This document shows, piece by piece, positions 55,369 to 64,000 of a stretch of 64,000 nucleotides of DNA. The DNA lies in the NCBI GenBank assembly GCA_036426205.1, contig CM071573.1:43450643-43514642 (forward strand), written 5' to 3'. This stretch comes from Ascaphus truei (taxonomy: Eukaryota > Chordata > Amphibia > Anura > Ascaphidae). The notes beneath the pieces are model-generated. The model did no database searches and was not told the DNA's origin. It saw only the letters and a program-made list of their open reading frames with translations. Position 1 is the first letter of the stretch. Each line of letters starts with the position of its first letter. The translations under genes were made by a program, and so were the position numbers.

Positions 55369-57860
55369 TGTGCCAGGTCCCCTTTGGCTCCCGGTTCACC
55401 TGTGATAAGGCAGAGAGGCAGGAATGCTCTCTAGAGGTCGCACAGGCGCAGTTTACATAGCGGCGACCATTACAGCTTTGCACTGGCGTAGTAAGGATAG
55501 CGCACGCGGTCCCCAATGCTACAAGTGTCCTGAGTGGACTACAATTCCCAGCAGCCTCCTGGGATTGCCCTTTCCACCCACATCACGTGCAAGCCAGCCA
55601 GCAAATAGTTTTTGCAGCTTCTCCTTTGAGTGAAGGCTACAATGTTTGCGGGGACCACGTTTGGCGTTGGATCCAGGAAGAGATTGGGGAAGGTATGTAC
55701 ACAGAGCAGGCTCTGCTGTACTAGTCCGAGAAACCCTCCCAGAGACCAGCCATCCAGAGTGTGGGGTAGCATTCCACAGAACCCCCATTCTAATTTTTTT
55801 CGCATCCAGAATCCCCGGTGAAGATGATGGGAGTATTGGCCCCGTCCGTACCCCCAGGTTGCCTGGGGTCGCTGGTCCGCATAATTGCGTGTTGTCGTCT
55901 GGAATGTCTTTTAATATACTCCGCTTCCGCACGGCTTCAGATGGAGATCTGTTGGGTGTTGGAGAGGCTGATGCCGTTTGTTTGTGTGGTCTTTCAGTGT
56001 GTATCCATGTTCACTTTCCAGCAGTCTCGCAACAGGTGTGAAATACTGTCCGTATCCCCTGTGGGGTTATCCTGTTCTCTGAAGGGGGTCAATGTACCGC
56101 CGCGGTTTACAGGACGTACCTGTGGCCAAATTGCGACGTGATTTCATGGGGGTGGGTTCCTGATTGTGTTTAGTACGTGAAATAGATTTCCGTCCATCGG
56201 ACCTTATTGGGGTTTTCCCGTTGTATTTGTGAGCGTGGCTGATCAACAGGGCGCGTCCGATCGCTCCCTGTCCTTGTTCTGTTGTGATCCCCTGTGAGGA
56301 AGGAACAACAGGCGCAGTTATTTCGGGTTAAGTTGGGTACCTCACATTGAGCTTTCTCTTGGAGGTATTATGGTCCGTAGGAGGTGGATGGGGAGGTGTT
56401 GGGTTCAGAATGGAAACAGTGTCCCCGTAGGCCCCCGGCGGAGGGTATAAGGCTGTGCCTTCAGTGGGGTGTGGAGATATGAGTCGTTTGAGCGCGGTGA
56501 GTGCCCCCCTCGGTCGTTTAAGTGTGTAATTGCTGGGGTCAGCGGTATGTGCGCTTACCCCAGTGTGATGCCATAGGTATTGGGCGGTGTTTGTCGGGGG
56601 TCGTATGACTGTTGCCGCGAGCGCTGTGGATGTAGAGGAGTTCTTAGTATGTTAGGGGTGGAGAGATGTCGAGGCCTGTGGGAGTGCTATTCCCCCCCCA
56701 GTGTAGGCCCCACTCCCCACTAGGATTTATGGGTAAGTTTCTAGGGAAGGCCCCTTCCTAGATAGGACCCTGCCACTGGAGGTGTGTGTAACTTGTCAGT
56801 GGCCGTCTGCCTTGCTGTGTGTGCTTGACTCAGAAGACACTTGTTGGGCCTTAATTTGAGCAGCCACGCTATTAGCTTGCTGGTCAGTGAGAGGCCCATC
56901 ATAGGTAAGACGGGGGGTTTGCTTCTAGTTGTTCAGTTGAGTGTTATATCACCAGTTGCCAGTTTTGCACGTGTTGTAGCGCCATAGTCTGGGATCAGAC
57001 AGAAGCTACAGGGAGGGTTTTCTGCGTGCAGGAAGGGCGAGGTATACACCCGGGCCATTTAGTCCCCTATGCACCCGAGGAGGCGTCATGTATAGGTTGT
57101 GCACTTACGTGACAGGGACTCTCCTATTCAGAGCAGCAAGAGGGTTGCTGTCTGACAGCGTTGTTCAGAGACGTGTGTTAAAGAAGCATCCCGCTGGAGA
57201 TTCTCTTCTGTGATGCACTTTGTGCACCCACTCCTGCCAGAGAGGAGCAGTGCAGCACGCCGTGGTGATCACTGTGCGGTTGCTGCGTGAGTTTCAAAGG
57301 ATCTTTCTGACCCAGGAAATAAATTAAATTAAATCTGGTATAAATTAGTGCCCACCGTGCGCCCAAACACAGGGAAGCGCTATCCCTTCACACTCACATG
57401 TTCTTATTGTTGGGGGACACTCAAGAGATGAGGGAAGGTGAATGAGGACATGGGGGTGGGGGTGAGGGATGGTACATTCAGGAGGGTGTGCATGTTAATT
57501 GATATATTGTTTTGATGTGATTGCAAAGGGTGTTTTGAGTTTACAGTATTTTGCTCCAGTAAATAACTATTTATTCACACAGTGTGTATTTACTGTAGTG
57601 GTGTTCTGGTGAGGGCACACTCTCACCCGTTTGGGATCCCTTCATAGTGGAGGTCGCGCTGACAACCGATTGTAAGTATAACCCCAGGTTTTCCCGTGGC
57701 GGAAGCTCAGCTCTCCTGGTCCAAATACAGGTATCCCACCACACTGGATAAGTAGTCAGACACACCTTCTCCCCCACACCACCACTCCCTCAGCATACCT
57801 ACCCCCCCACCACCCCCCAACCACCCTACACCTAACCTGGGGGGGGGAAAGAGGGCTACA
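55369..57860 (+). repeat. LTR4 (with extra internal segment)
   Basis: Starts TGTGCCAGGTCCCC after the purine tract and ends GGGCTACA, followed by CGTG. It aligns with LTR3 over 56702-57780 with many indels. It contains about 950 bp (55740-56700) not found in LTR2 or LTR3 and of unknown origin. The right end has a C-rich stretch near 57770-57835. Confidence 0.6.
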
Positions 57861-58066
57861 CGTGCAAACGATGTAATAAACATCATTTTACCAGTCCTCT
57901 ATAGTCTCCCCGCTTGCGCACAGCTTCGGTACAGGTAGGGAGCCGGTATTGCTGTTCCGGACGTGCTGACAGGCGCATGCGTGAGCTGCCGTTTGCCTAT
58001 TGGGCGATATGTACTTACTCGCGAGTGTACTTAAAGTGAGTGTACTTAAAGCGGGGTATGCCTGTA

Positions 58067-59071
58067 CTGTACATCAACTCTCAACTGGCACCTGGGACCT
58101 TGATGCAGCCTTTGCACTTTCTGTGCCTGCTAATTTCATACAAATAGCTTAGGCACCTGTAAGTTCAGGTAATGTAAATACCATATATACGGTACAAATG
58201 TTATAAATGCTTGTACATTTTTTAAATGTAGTAATTTATATATTTAAATGCATCTAAAATTATGTACAAAAACATCCTAAATCTGGCCCCTCTGGTGAAC
58301 TAGTTGCTCATGAGGGATTTTAATGTATCTCCCTTTTTCTACCCAATCCTCTCATGTTTCTCCTCTCTCCTATGTTACTTAAAGTTGTGAAATCACATCC
58401 TCTGTTGGGAGACAAAAAAACAGATACAGTATATACATTCTTAGCACACATGGCATTATTATGAAAAATAAATATTTGTATTTTGGAAATATACAAAATG
58501 TATTAAAAAAAAGATGGACAAAATTGATACATCTTTCTATTTGGAATCAGATTATTGCTGCGGGCATCTTTTTACTGTTTGCACTCATGTAATGAGCAGG
58601 TTAGATGATGATTCTAAATCCTGAACTATGTTACTGTATTATATGTGTACTATACCTGTACTTAGTGGGGTAAAAGGGGACAGAGATATTAAGCATATAA
58701 AAATGTAATAGACCTCTGTCCCTATTACATTTAGAGTTCTAGAATAAAAGATTGCTGTTGACCTAGATTGACTCACAAAGAATGAATGTTTTAAAGCATA
58801 TAATAAAACGCAGCATTTACATCATGTCTGGGAATGTACAGCAGTCGCGGAGTCAAAACTGAAAATGTACCGTAGGAAGAGGAAATAGATTCATATAAAC
58901 TGCAGTGTCTGGAGAAATGGAATGATCATGATTTACATTATATTGGTTGTTAGTTTGAGTTTTAAGATCTGAAAAACAACTGCATTTAGCCACCTGATCT
59001 ACATTTATCACTAGTATATCACAATGACAAATGCATTGATTTCAGTTCTATAATACAAAAAAAAAAAAATA
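58067..59071. other. No gene recognised
   Basis: AT-rich sequence with short frames and an A-run near 59057-59070. Confidence 0.4.
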
Positions 59072-59140
59072 TATCACTTGTGAGCACATTTATGTCCCAT
59101 ACAGGTCTGTAGCCCTGCTTTTCACCATTAGCCCTAGCAT
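59072..59140 (+). repeat. Dispersed repeat also at 30205-30265
   Basis: TATCACTTGTGAGCACATTT, then CAGGTCTG and CC...CATTAG-like sequence, matching TATCATTTGTGAGCACATTC at 30213 onward with mismatches. Family unknown. Confidence 0.5.
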
Positions 59141-59160
59141 ACAGCGCTTCCACTGCAGCT

Positions 59161-59196
59161 AGGGATTCTGGGAAATGACATGCAAATGAGCACAGT
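59161..59196. promoter_or_regulatory. Octamer beside a TTCTGGGAA motif
   Basis: AGGGATTCTGGGAAATGACA is followed directly by TGCAAATGAGCACAGT, so an octamer ATGCAAAT (Oct-1 type) sits 8 bp from an SBF/STAF-like TTCTGGGAA. Paired octamer and STAF sites form the distal element of snRNA-type promoters. No snRNA-like sequence, PSE or TATA arrangement is evident, so it is more likely a fragment of a repeat. A related octamer segment is at 27382. Confidence 0.3.
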
Positions 59197-59403
59197 GTCA
59201 CCTTTTGCTTCATGTCCATTTTAACATGGGACCCCTATAAACTCATGCCTGCTTAATAGAAGTTCTATAATATGAATTTTACAGTTTTACAGTTCAGGAG
59301 AGCATAAGAAGCAGGCAGACATTACCTTAAAAGAAAACCTAAGCACATTATTTGAACTATACATTTTCTTTTTAGTGTAAGCGAAAAATGTACAATTATT
59401 CAT

Positions 59404-59679
59404 TTGAATGGTTTAGAAATGCAATACAAATTAGGATTGTTGGAAAATGATTGTGCCCAAAGCAATGTTCACATTAACATGTGCAGAAAATGTATATTAG
59501 GGCTTAATATTAAAGCTAGGAGAGTAGTTGCAAAAGATACGAAGGGTGACAGTCAGTCTAGCAGCATTTGTGCAGAACATTGTGCTGGGTTAGGAGTAGC
59601 TGCACAGAGCAATATTATAATGGGATTGCGACATGGCCTTAACCCCTGTCTAAAAGGGCTTAAAAAAAAAAGTCTGTAG
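59404..59679 (+). other. Unrecognised 91-codon frame
   Basis: Open frame with several Cys and Lys residues and no known motif. It ends in an A-run just before an LTR-like fragment. Likely chance. Confidence 0.2.
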
Positions 59680-59800
59680 GGGTCTGATGAGACCAGCAGG
59701 GAGCTGGTTAATTGCAGCTACAGACAATTAACCAGACTCCACCTGGCTCATCAGACGGGTAGAAAAGCCTGCTGCTTAAACTGCAGGGGTTCTCTCTAGC
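59672..59800 (+). mobile_element. LTR fragment related to 30307-31145
   Basis: AGCAGGGAGCTGGTTAATTG, CAGCTACAGACAATTAACCA and CTCCACCTGG match the 5' part of the minus-strand LTR at 30307-31145 (GAGAGCTGGTTTATTGCAGC). It includes a hairpin of CTGGTTAATTG with CAATTAACCAG. No complete LTR ends are present. Confidence 0.5.
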
Positions 59801-59801
59801 A

Positions 59802-60010
59802 CATGGGTGAGCAAACTGGGGGGCTTACAGAGGCCCCGCACGCTTTCCCACAACATTTAAATTAAATGCCGTGAGAGCGTGCGAAGCCTCTGTAATTCCC
59901 TTTCCTTGTCTCTGGCGGCTTCCGTCGATGCGGCGTCAAATGATGCCGTGAGGTCACACGACGTCACGTTGCCATGTCATGATGTCAGAAAACGCTGGAG
60001 AAAAGGTAAA
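59802..60010. mobile_element. hAT left-end fragment
   Basis: Starts CATGGGTGAGCAAACTGGGG, close to the CAGGGGTGCGCAAAC terminus seen inverted at 36735. The interior GGCGTCAAATGATGCC and GTCACGTTGCCATGTCA matches the inverse of 36604-36655. Together the two loci show both ends of one hAT family. Confidence 0.5.
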
Positions 60011-60505
60011 GGGGGAGAGTGCCCTTATGACTTTCCTGGTACTGCACGGGTCCTGGGACGATACAGAACCTACTGACGTACAAACGCTCTAATGGAGCAG
60101 ACCTCTCCACTTTTGTTGCTATCAGTTGGGGGCAGTGGTGGTCATCCGGTCACGTGGTCGCTTCAGCAGCGATCGCAAGTGTTGGGGGTCCGGTGGCTCT
60201 CGTGCTGTCGGACCTCTGGCACTCTTAAGGTTATTATAGAATAGAAAAAGCGGTATGTGTAGCAGACTTGTACCATTTTCACACAAGGTCTGAATAAAAA
60301 ATATTTAAGTGGCTCCTTATGCCTGCAGGATATCAGGAATATGTCAGGTTAATCTTCGAGATAAAGAGACTTCAGAGAAGGCAGAGAATACAAAGCCTCA
60401 ATGATTTACCGATGTTTCTGAATGGCTCTTCAGTAAGGTCCATCTGTTATATCCTGAATGTGCCAAGTTTGGCATGTGATTCACAGTAACATGGTTTATA
60501 CACAA
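60011..60505. other. No gene recognised
   Basis: Mixed sequence with short frames only. Confidence 0.4.
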
Positions 60506-60895
60506 TCAGGGCTGCTAACAGAAATTGTGGGGCCCAGAACAAATATTTTAAGCAGCTCCCCCCCATGTCAGCAGTATTGCAAGCCCCCCTCCCCCATTTC
60601 ACACCCCACGAGCCCCCTCTCTTGCCCCCCCTCTTCCCATTTATTTATCTCCCTTCTGTCTCACCCTCTCTCACTCTCCCGCCTCGCATGTATTGCTCTC
60701 CCCTGCGTCTCACTCTTTCTCCCTCTTTTCCTCCATCACCCCTCTCTCCTCTCCCTCCGTCAATTACCCCACGCTCACTCATTCCCTCCCCCTCACACAA
60801 TTTCCCCCACAAGACATATACCAAATAACTTCCCACCCCAATGCAAAAAACGTCCTAGCCCCAATGACATACAAAAAAATCCCCACCCCCAAATA
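60506..60895. mobile_element. hAT left end with C/T-rich interior
   Basis: Starts CAGGGCTGCTAACAGAAATT then GTGGGGCCC, a hAT-type terminus similar to the right end at 41350. A low-complexity CCCTCTC tract (60555-60840) follows. The element is interrupted at 60896 by the hairpin MITE and its right end is not seen. Proline/serine-rich frames here are low complexity. Confidence 0.55.
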
Positions 60896-61292
60896 CTGCA
60901 CCGACACACTTTATTCGAGCAAATACCCAGTATGTACCTGGCAGATACCTGGAATGCGCCGCTCCTCACCTCTGACAAGCCCCGTTGCGTTTGCCTTCCC
61001 AGCCTGGGTTCATGCCTGGCTGACGGGCGGCTGATCTGTTAAATGATAATGATTAGGATTTAATAGGCTGCAATGCTTCGCGTGTCTACCAGATGGCATA
61101 AATTCATGAATTGTAATGCAGTATATATATATATACTGTGCAGTATTGCAGCCAGCGGGAATAAAATACTTCAATCCCTGCCTGGAAAATACCTCAATGC
61201 ACTCGGGCAGAAAACAGTCACAAACCTCAATACACCCGGGTATACCCGAATTCGTGGGACTAGCCGAGGTCGAATAAAGTGTGTCGCCAGTG
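60896..61292. mobile_element. Hairpin MITE, AT-richer relative (TA-flanked)
   Basis: Left end CTGCACCGACACACTTTATTC and right end read inward CACTGGCGACACACTTTATTC share CGACACACTTTATTCGA. TA lies on both sides (60894-60895 and 61293-61294). Inner palindromes include ATATATATATA at the centre near 61128. The terminal sequence links it to the GC-rich copies at 10785 and 30448. No coding region is present. Confidence 0.75.
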
Positions 61293-61420
61293 TATATACA
61301 ACCTCACCCACCCCCCAAATGCATACAAAAAACCACCTACACAATATATATAAAAAGTACATATAAACCCCCATACATACATACATAAATATATATACAT
61401 ATATACATACATACATATAC
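61293..61420. repeat. AT-rich microsatellite (ATAC/ATAT)
   Basis: Short ATACATACATAC and TATATACATATATAC tracts between two elements. Confidence 0.8.
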
Positions 61421-61422
61421 AG

Positions 61423-61560
61423 TAGGACCCCGCTTTACGGCGTTCCGCTCATACAGCGTTTCCCAATGTATACCCATATTCATTAGGTTCAGCACTTGTT
61501 CCGTTTTTCTGGCGATTTTCAGCATGACGCGCTCCGCAGCTGAGTATCCGGCTGTAACTT
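61423..61560 (+). mobile_element. Tigger-like left end fragment
   Basis: CAGTAGGACCCCGCTTTACG preceded by TA resembles Tigger/pogo termini (CAGTAGG start) and shares CCCCGCTTTA with the MITE ends at 58064. The sequence continues through CGTTCCGCTCATACAGCG. No right end is visible. Confidence 0.55.
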
Positions 61561-62204
61561 AAAACAACACAATATACTGGCGCCTAAAATAAACCATAAA
61601 CCTTAAGCTGATATCTGACCAGAAGATGATACAGTCCTTAATGTCCAAACAATCTCCAATAGGATCTTGATTGTAGTCTCATGACATATGCAAATAGATA
61701 AAGAAAAAGATCATAGTGCAACACTGACAAAAATAAAATGTTAAACAACTAGACAGATACTACATAAAACAACATAAAACACAGAATAGCTAAAAAATAA
61801 ACCAGTGCTATTTAATAAATACAATACAGACAAAACCAATGCCTAAAATTGAGGAACACAAACTAAGTGATCCAATCCAGATGGAGTAAAATTGGAATGC
61901 TACTCACGACAATATATATAATATAAGGCGTTGTCTGTCACTCCCTTAGTGCAGAGTTCCTAGGGAGAGTACTCCACGAGGTTCTTTCCCGGCTAAGACA
62001 CCGTCGCCACACTCACTGTTGCCTCGATTCCAGACCCACTTGTCTCGTCGCAGTCTGATGACGTAGCTGTGCATGCGCTATCACCGGGAGTCCAGGAACT
62101 GCACCACGAATGCGGAAGCCGGCCACAAGCCTCTCAGGCTTCTCAGACGTTGGGTATAGGGAGAAATTGTGACAGAGTCCAGACTGTCCTCACTGCTGAC
62201 TCTC

Positions 62205-62317
62205 TATAGTGTCCTCTAGAGATTGCAAAACACCCTACGCATGATGCCCCTGATGAAGTGACTACCGTCACAAAACACGTACTGTAGGGTGTTTTGCAAT
62301 CTATAGAGGACACTATA
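62205..62317 (+). repeat. 34 bp inverted repeat enclosing a hammerhead core
   Basis: Arm 62205-62238 (TATAGTGTCCTCTAGA then GATTGCAAAACACCCTAC) pairs with 62284-62317 with one mismatch. The 45 bp between them contains the hammerhead core, so the arms would form an extended helix I. Confidence 0.85.
62239..62283 (+). ncRNA. Hammerhead ribozyme relic
   Basis: The core strand CTGATGA (62250-62256) is intact. Stem II is a perfect 5 bp GTGAC-TACC-GTCAC (62258-62271). The second core strand is AAAAC (62272-62276) where GAAAC is required, a G-to-A change consistent with CpG decay on the other strand. ACACGTA follows, with a GTA cleavage triplet at 62279-62281. One core substitution probably abolishes cleavage. 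It is the best preserved of three relics in the window. Confidence 0.7.
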
Positions 62318-62640
62318 TAATAGAGGCGAGCTATTAAAGTTTACCAGCAACAAAATAACGGCAAACACTCCGAACCAGATATATCAAAGAAAATAATGAA
62401 TTCTTCACTTAATGAGTTTGTTTTTTGTAATTGTTTGCCTTCATTTTACAGATATAAGATTTTTATACATCCACCACATATAGTATGGGATGATAAGCAA
62501 AGTGCATGATAAGAGGAATTATTCCTCCCATAATCTCTCATCTAGTGCATGGTTTTCACAACTTCATCATTCACCTGAATGTGCATTAAAGCAGCAATGC
62601 AAGTTTCATATATTTTCATTTAAATACAAATGAAATATTT

Positions 62641-62924
62641 GAAGCTGGAGGCCTCTGGAGCTGAACTGTGTGTTAATTTCAGCTCCAGGGACCCCCTTGC
62701 TTCCAGACATAATTACCTCTGTAGCGGTGCCAGTATGTGTGTGGAGTTTAAATGTCCTGGGCACGTAGGCCAATAGGAAGCCGCAAGGGGTGACATCCAA
62801 GCTTCCAATTGGCTCACATGACGTGGGACATTTAAACATAACCATTGTTAGGCGCACGGTTTCTGTGGAAGCAGAGGGTCCCCGGAGATGAAATTAACAA
62901 CCAGCTCTGGAGATCCCCTGCTTC
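62641..62924. mobile_element. Foldback MITE, about 285 bp
   Basis: Nested inverted arms: GAAGC...CTCTGGAGCTG with CAGCTCTGGAG...GCTTC at the ends, TTAATTTCAGCTCCAGGGAC with its imperfect complement near 62875-62897, and GTTTAAATGTCC with GGACATTTAAAC nearer the centre. No coding region is present. The family is unknown. Confidence 0.7.
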
Positions 62925-62929
62925 ATTCC

Positions 62930-63140
62930 TGTAATAAATTAAATTAAAAATAAAAAAAGGTTTAGCACAGTTACTAAACATGGCTGGGGTTTAATACATT
63001 TACATGTCTTTGGGTAGGGATCCATACAAAGTTATTTTGTAAGGACTTTATTTTTCATCTGGCCTGATTTTTTACAATAAAATATTGTATTAAACATATT
63101 TTGCAATTCTACAATTTACTGCAGCAAACTTGCTCCTGTA
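62930..63140. other. No gene recognised
   Basis: AT-rich sequence. Confidence 0.4.
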
Positions 63141-63275
63141 TTGTAGTTTTCCTTGTGTTTGGTCTTTTTTTTTTTTTTAACCTTAAATGTTTTCTTTTCA
63201 CTCTAACTGTGAAGCGCTTTGAGTCCCATTGAGAGAAAAGCCCTATATAAAATAAGGTTATTATTATTTTTCTGA
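63141..63275 (+). mobile_element. LINE 3' tail, same family as 9835-10452
   Basis: TTGTGTTTGGTC, a T-run, AACCTTAAATGTTTTC, AACTGTGAAGCGCTTTGAGT and GAGAGAAAAGCCCTATATAA match 10339-10445 closely. Only the tail remains. Confidence 0.7.
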
Positions 63276-64000
63276 GCTGGTTAATGCTGGAAGCTACATT
63301 GATCCTGTATCTTGCACACATTTCTCTGGATTACAACTGGAGGTTGTAGAATATTACAGAAAATGTTCCAGACTTTTTGTTGTAGTGCCAGGAAAACAAA
63401 ATTAATGCAAGCCAGGGAATGGAGAAGCCATGAATCAATCGCAAGGAATATGTTGCAGGAACATCCACTACCCGAGGGGGTTTGGAGACTGAAGTTTTAT
63501 GTTAAATCCGCTTTTTCTCACTAACTTTGCCTGGGGTAAAAGTTTAATTCCAAAGAGTGAAGGGAAAATGTTTCAGTTTCCTTTAAGGGTTTTTTTTTTT
63601 TACCGGTAGAGATTTAAAATGAAGTTTTATTAAGCTTGCCTGGTTACAATGTCCTCATGGTTGGGTGTGAGGAAATCGATGAATGATATGGTATCCTCAT
63701 GTGTTTTCTTTCATCAACTGCTGCATAGGCTTGTATTTTTTAAACCATTAATACTGACTGCAATGCAGATTGGGAAAATCTCCCATTACTGTAATCCCTG
63801 TAATATGGGAGTGTAACGTTTCCTCATTACACATCTTTGTCTGTAGTGATTGCTGTGCTACCCCAGATACATGAACCGTGCGGCTCCATAAATTGTTGAA
63901 CTAATATGGTGCAATTATTATTATAATTTATTTATAATGCTCCAACATATTCAGAAGCGCATTATTACTTTTGCAGGGGCCCAAGACAGCATACCGGCAG
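63276..64000. other. No gene recognised
   Basis: AT-rich sequence to the window end with short frames only. Confidence 0.4.

Larger units (their letters stand above)
47404..57860 (+). mobile_element. Tandem LTR-retroelement array (LTR-INT-LTR-LTR-INT-LTR) with PNMA-like ORF
   Basis: LTRs with TGTAGCC...GGGCTACA-type ends bracket two internal regions. The outermost ends are flanked by CGTG on both sides (47400-47403 and 57861-57864), indicating that the array occupies a single insertion site. Polypurine tracts AGGGGGAGAAT and AGGGGAGAAT precede the LTRs at 50180 and 55369. TGGAGGCGCTGC follows the LTRs at 47671 and 52945 in the position of a primer site, although I cannot match it to a tRNA. 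Neither internal region shows capsid, protease, RT or integrase motifs, so the element is non-autonomous. Such arrays can form by recombination between LTRs. Confidence 0.75.
47289..58064. mobile_element. Tigger/pogo-type MITE split by an LTR-element array
   Basis: Left end CAGGCATACCCCGCATTAA (47289 onward) and right end read inward CAGGCATACCCCGCTTTAAG (58064 backward) are inverted repeats. Each is flanked by TA (47287-47288 and 58065-58066), the target duplication of Tc1/mariner and pogo transposons. CAGGCATACC is the start of known Tigger families. Removing the insertion 47404-57860 leaves a MITE of roughly 315 bp. No transposase is present. Confidence 0.85.
61561..62400 (+). mobile_element. 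Penelope-type terminal segment (no coding part)
   Basis: A segment with A-rich left part, CpG-bearing middle (61930-62110) and a hammerhead relic at 62239-62283 followed by AT-rich sequence. The organisation resembles the non-coding terminal parts of Penelope-like elements. No RT frame adjoins, so it is a fragment or a non-autonomous derivative. Boundaries are approximate. Confidence 0.45.

Noticed and set aside
59404..59679. 91-residue frame as a host gene
   Set aside because: No motif, no splice or promoter context, and it ends in an A-run next to repeat fragments.
59686..59760. Possible hammerhead (CTGATGAG with a CCAGC/GCTGG stem)
   Set aside because: The GAAA strand and cleavage site are absent. 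The sequence is explained by an LTR fragment related to 30307-31145.
60458..61042. 194-residue Ser/Pro/Leu-rich frame (and 40241-40621)
   Set aside because: Low-complexity C/T-rich interiors of hAT elements, with no conserved motif.

Overview
The window looks like intergenic or intronic DNA from a large, repeat-rich vertebrate genome, most likely an anuran amphibian. The reasons are the mix of element types (Penelope-like, DIRS-like, Gmr1-like Ty3/Gypsy, hAT, Tigger/pogo, L2/CR1-type LINEs, a tRNA-headed SINE), the strong CpG depletion over most of the sequence, and the nested decayed transposons. I found no convincing host exon, rRNA or tRNA gene. No species is claimed.

Layout. 1-2091: a 5'-truncated Penelope-like element (minus) whose RT plus GIY-YIG reading frame has one internal stop; a hammerhead-ribozyme relic lies on its 3' side. 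3684-4012: a foldback element. 9835-10452: a LINE C-terminus and tail. 10785-11144: a GC-rich hairpin-chain MITE, related to copies at 30448-30777 and 60896-61292. 12809-15209: a (CTCTGT)n tract with an assembly gap, then about 2.1 kb of CpG-rich sequence unlike the rest, then CT repeat again. 18867-23042: a hAT MITE and a SINE lying in a roughly 2.05 kb head-to-tail duplication whose second copy has many single-base indels.

23618-27369: a Gmr1-like Ty3/Gypsy element (minus) with LTR, primer-binding site, gag with zinc knuckle, protease, integrase, and then only the start of RT, so integrase precedes RT. 27900-29720: a decayed DIRS-like element (plus) with RNase H and tyrosine-recombinase remnants. 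30307-31145: a solo LTR interrupted by the second GC-rich MITE. 32759-35031: a MITE, then a hAT element swollen by two minisatellites. 36566-46380: hAT ends, LINE tails, solo LTRs and foldbacks, several interrupted by one another.

The most striking region is 47289-58064. A Tigger/pogo-type MITE flanked by TA is split by a 10.5 kb array of LTR, internal region, LTR, truncated LTR, internal region, LTR, bounded by a CGTG target-site duplication. The first internal region carries a 530-codon open frame (plus 138 codons after one TAG) whose N-terminus resembles the RRM-like domain of PNMA proteins. No capsid, protease, RT or integrase is recognisable. The LTRs carry a ZNF143/SBF-type motif.

58065-64000 holds more hAT and LTR fragments, the third hairpin MITE, a Tigger-like end, a Penelope-type segment with a hammerhead relic sitting between perfect-looking 34 bp arms, another foldback and a LINE tail. 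The coding sequences seen belong to mobile elements and nearly all are broken.
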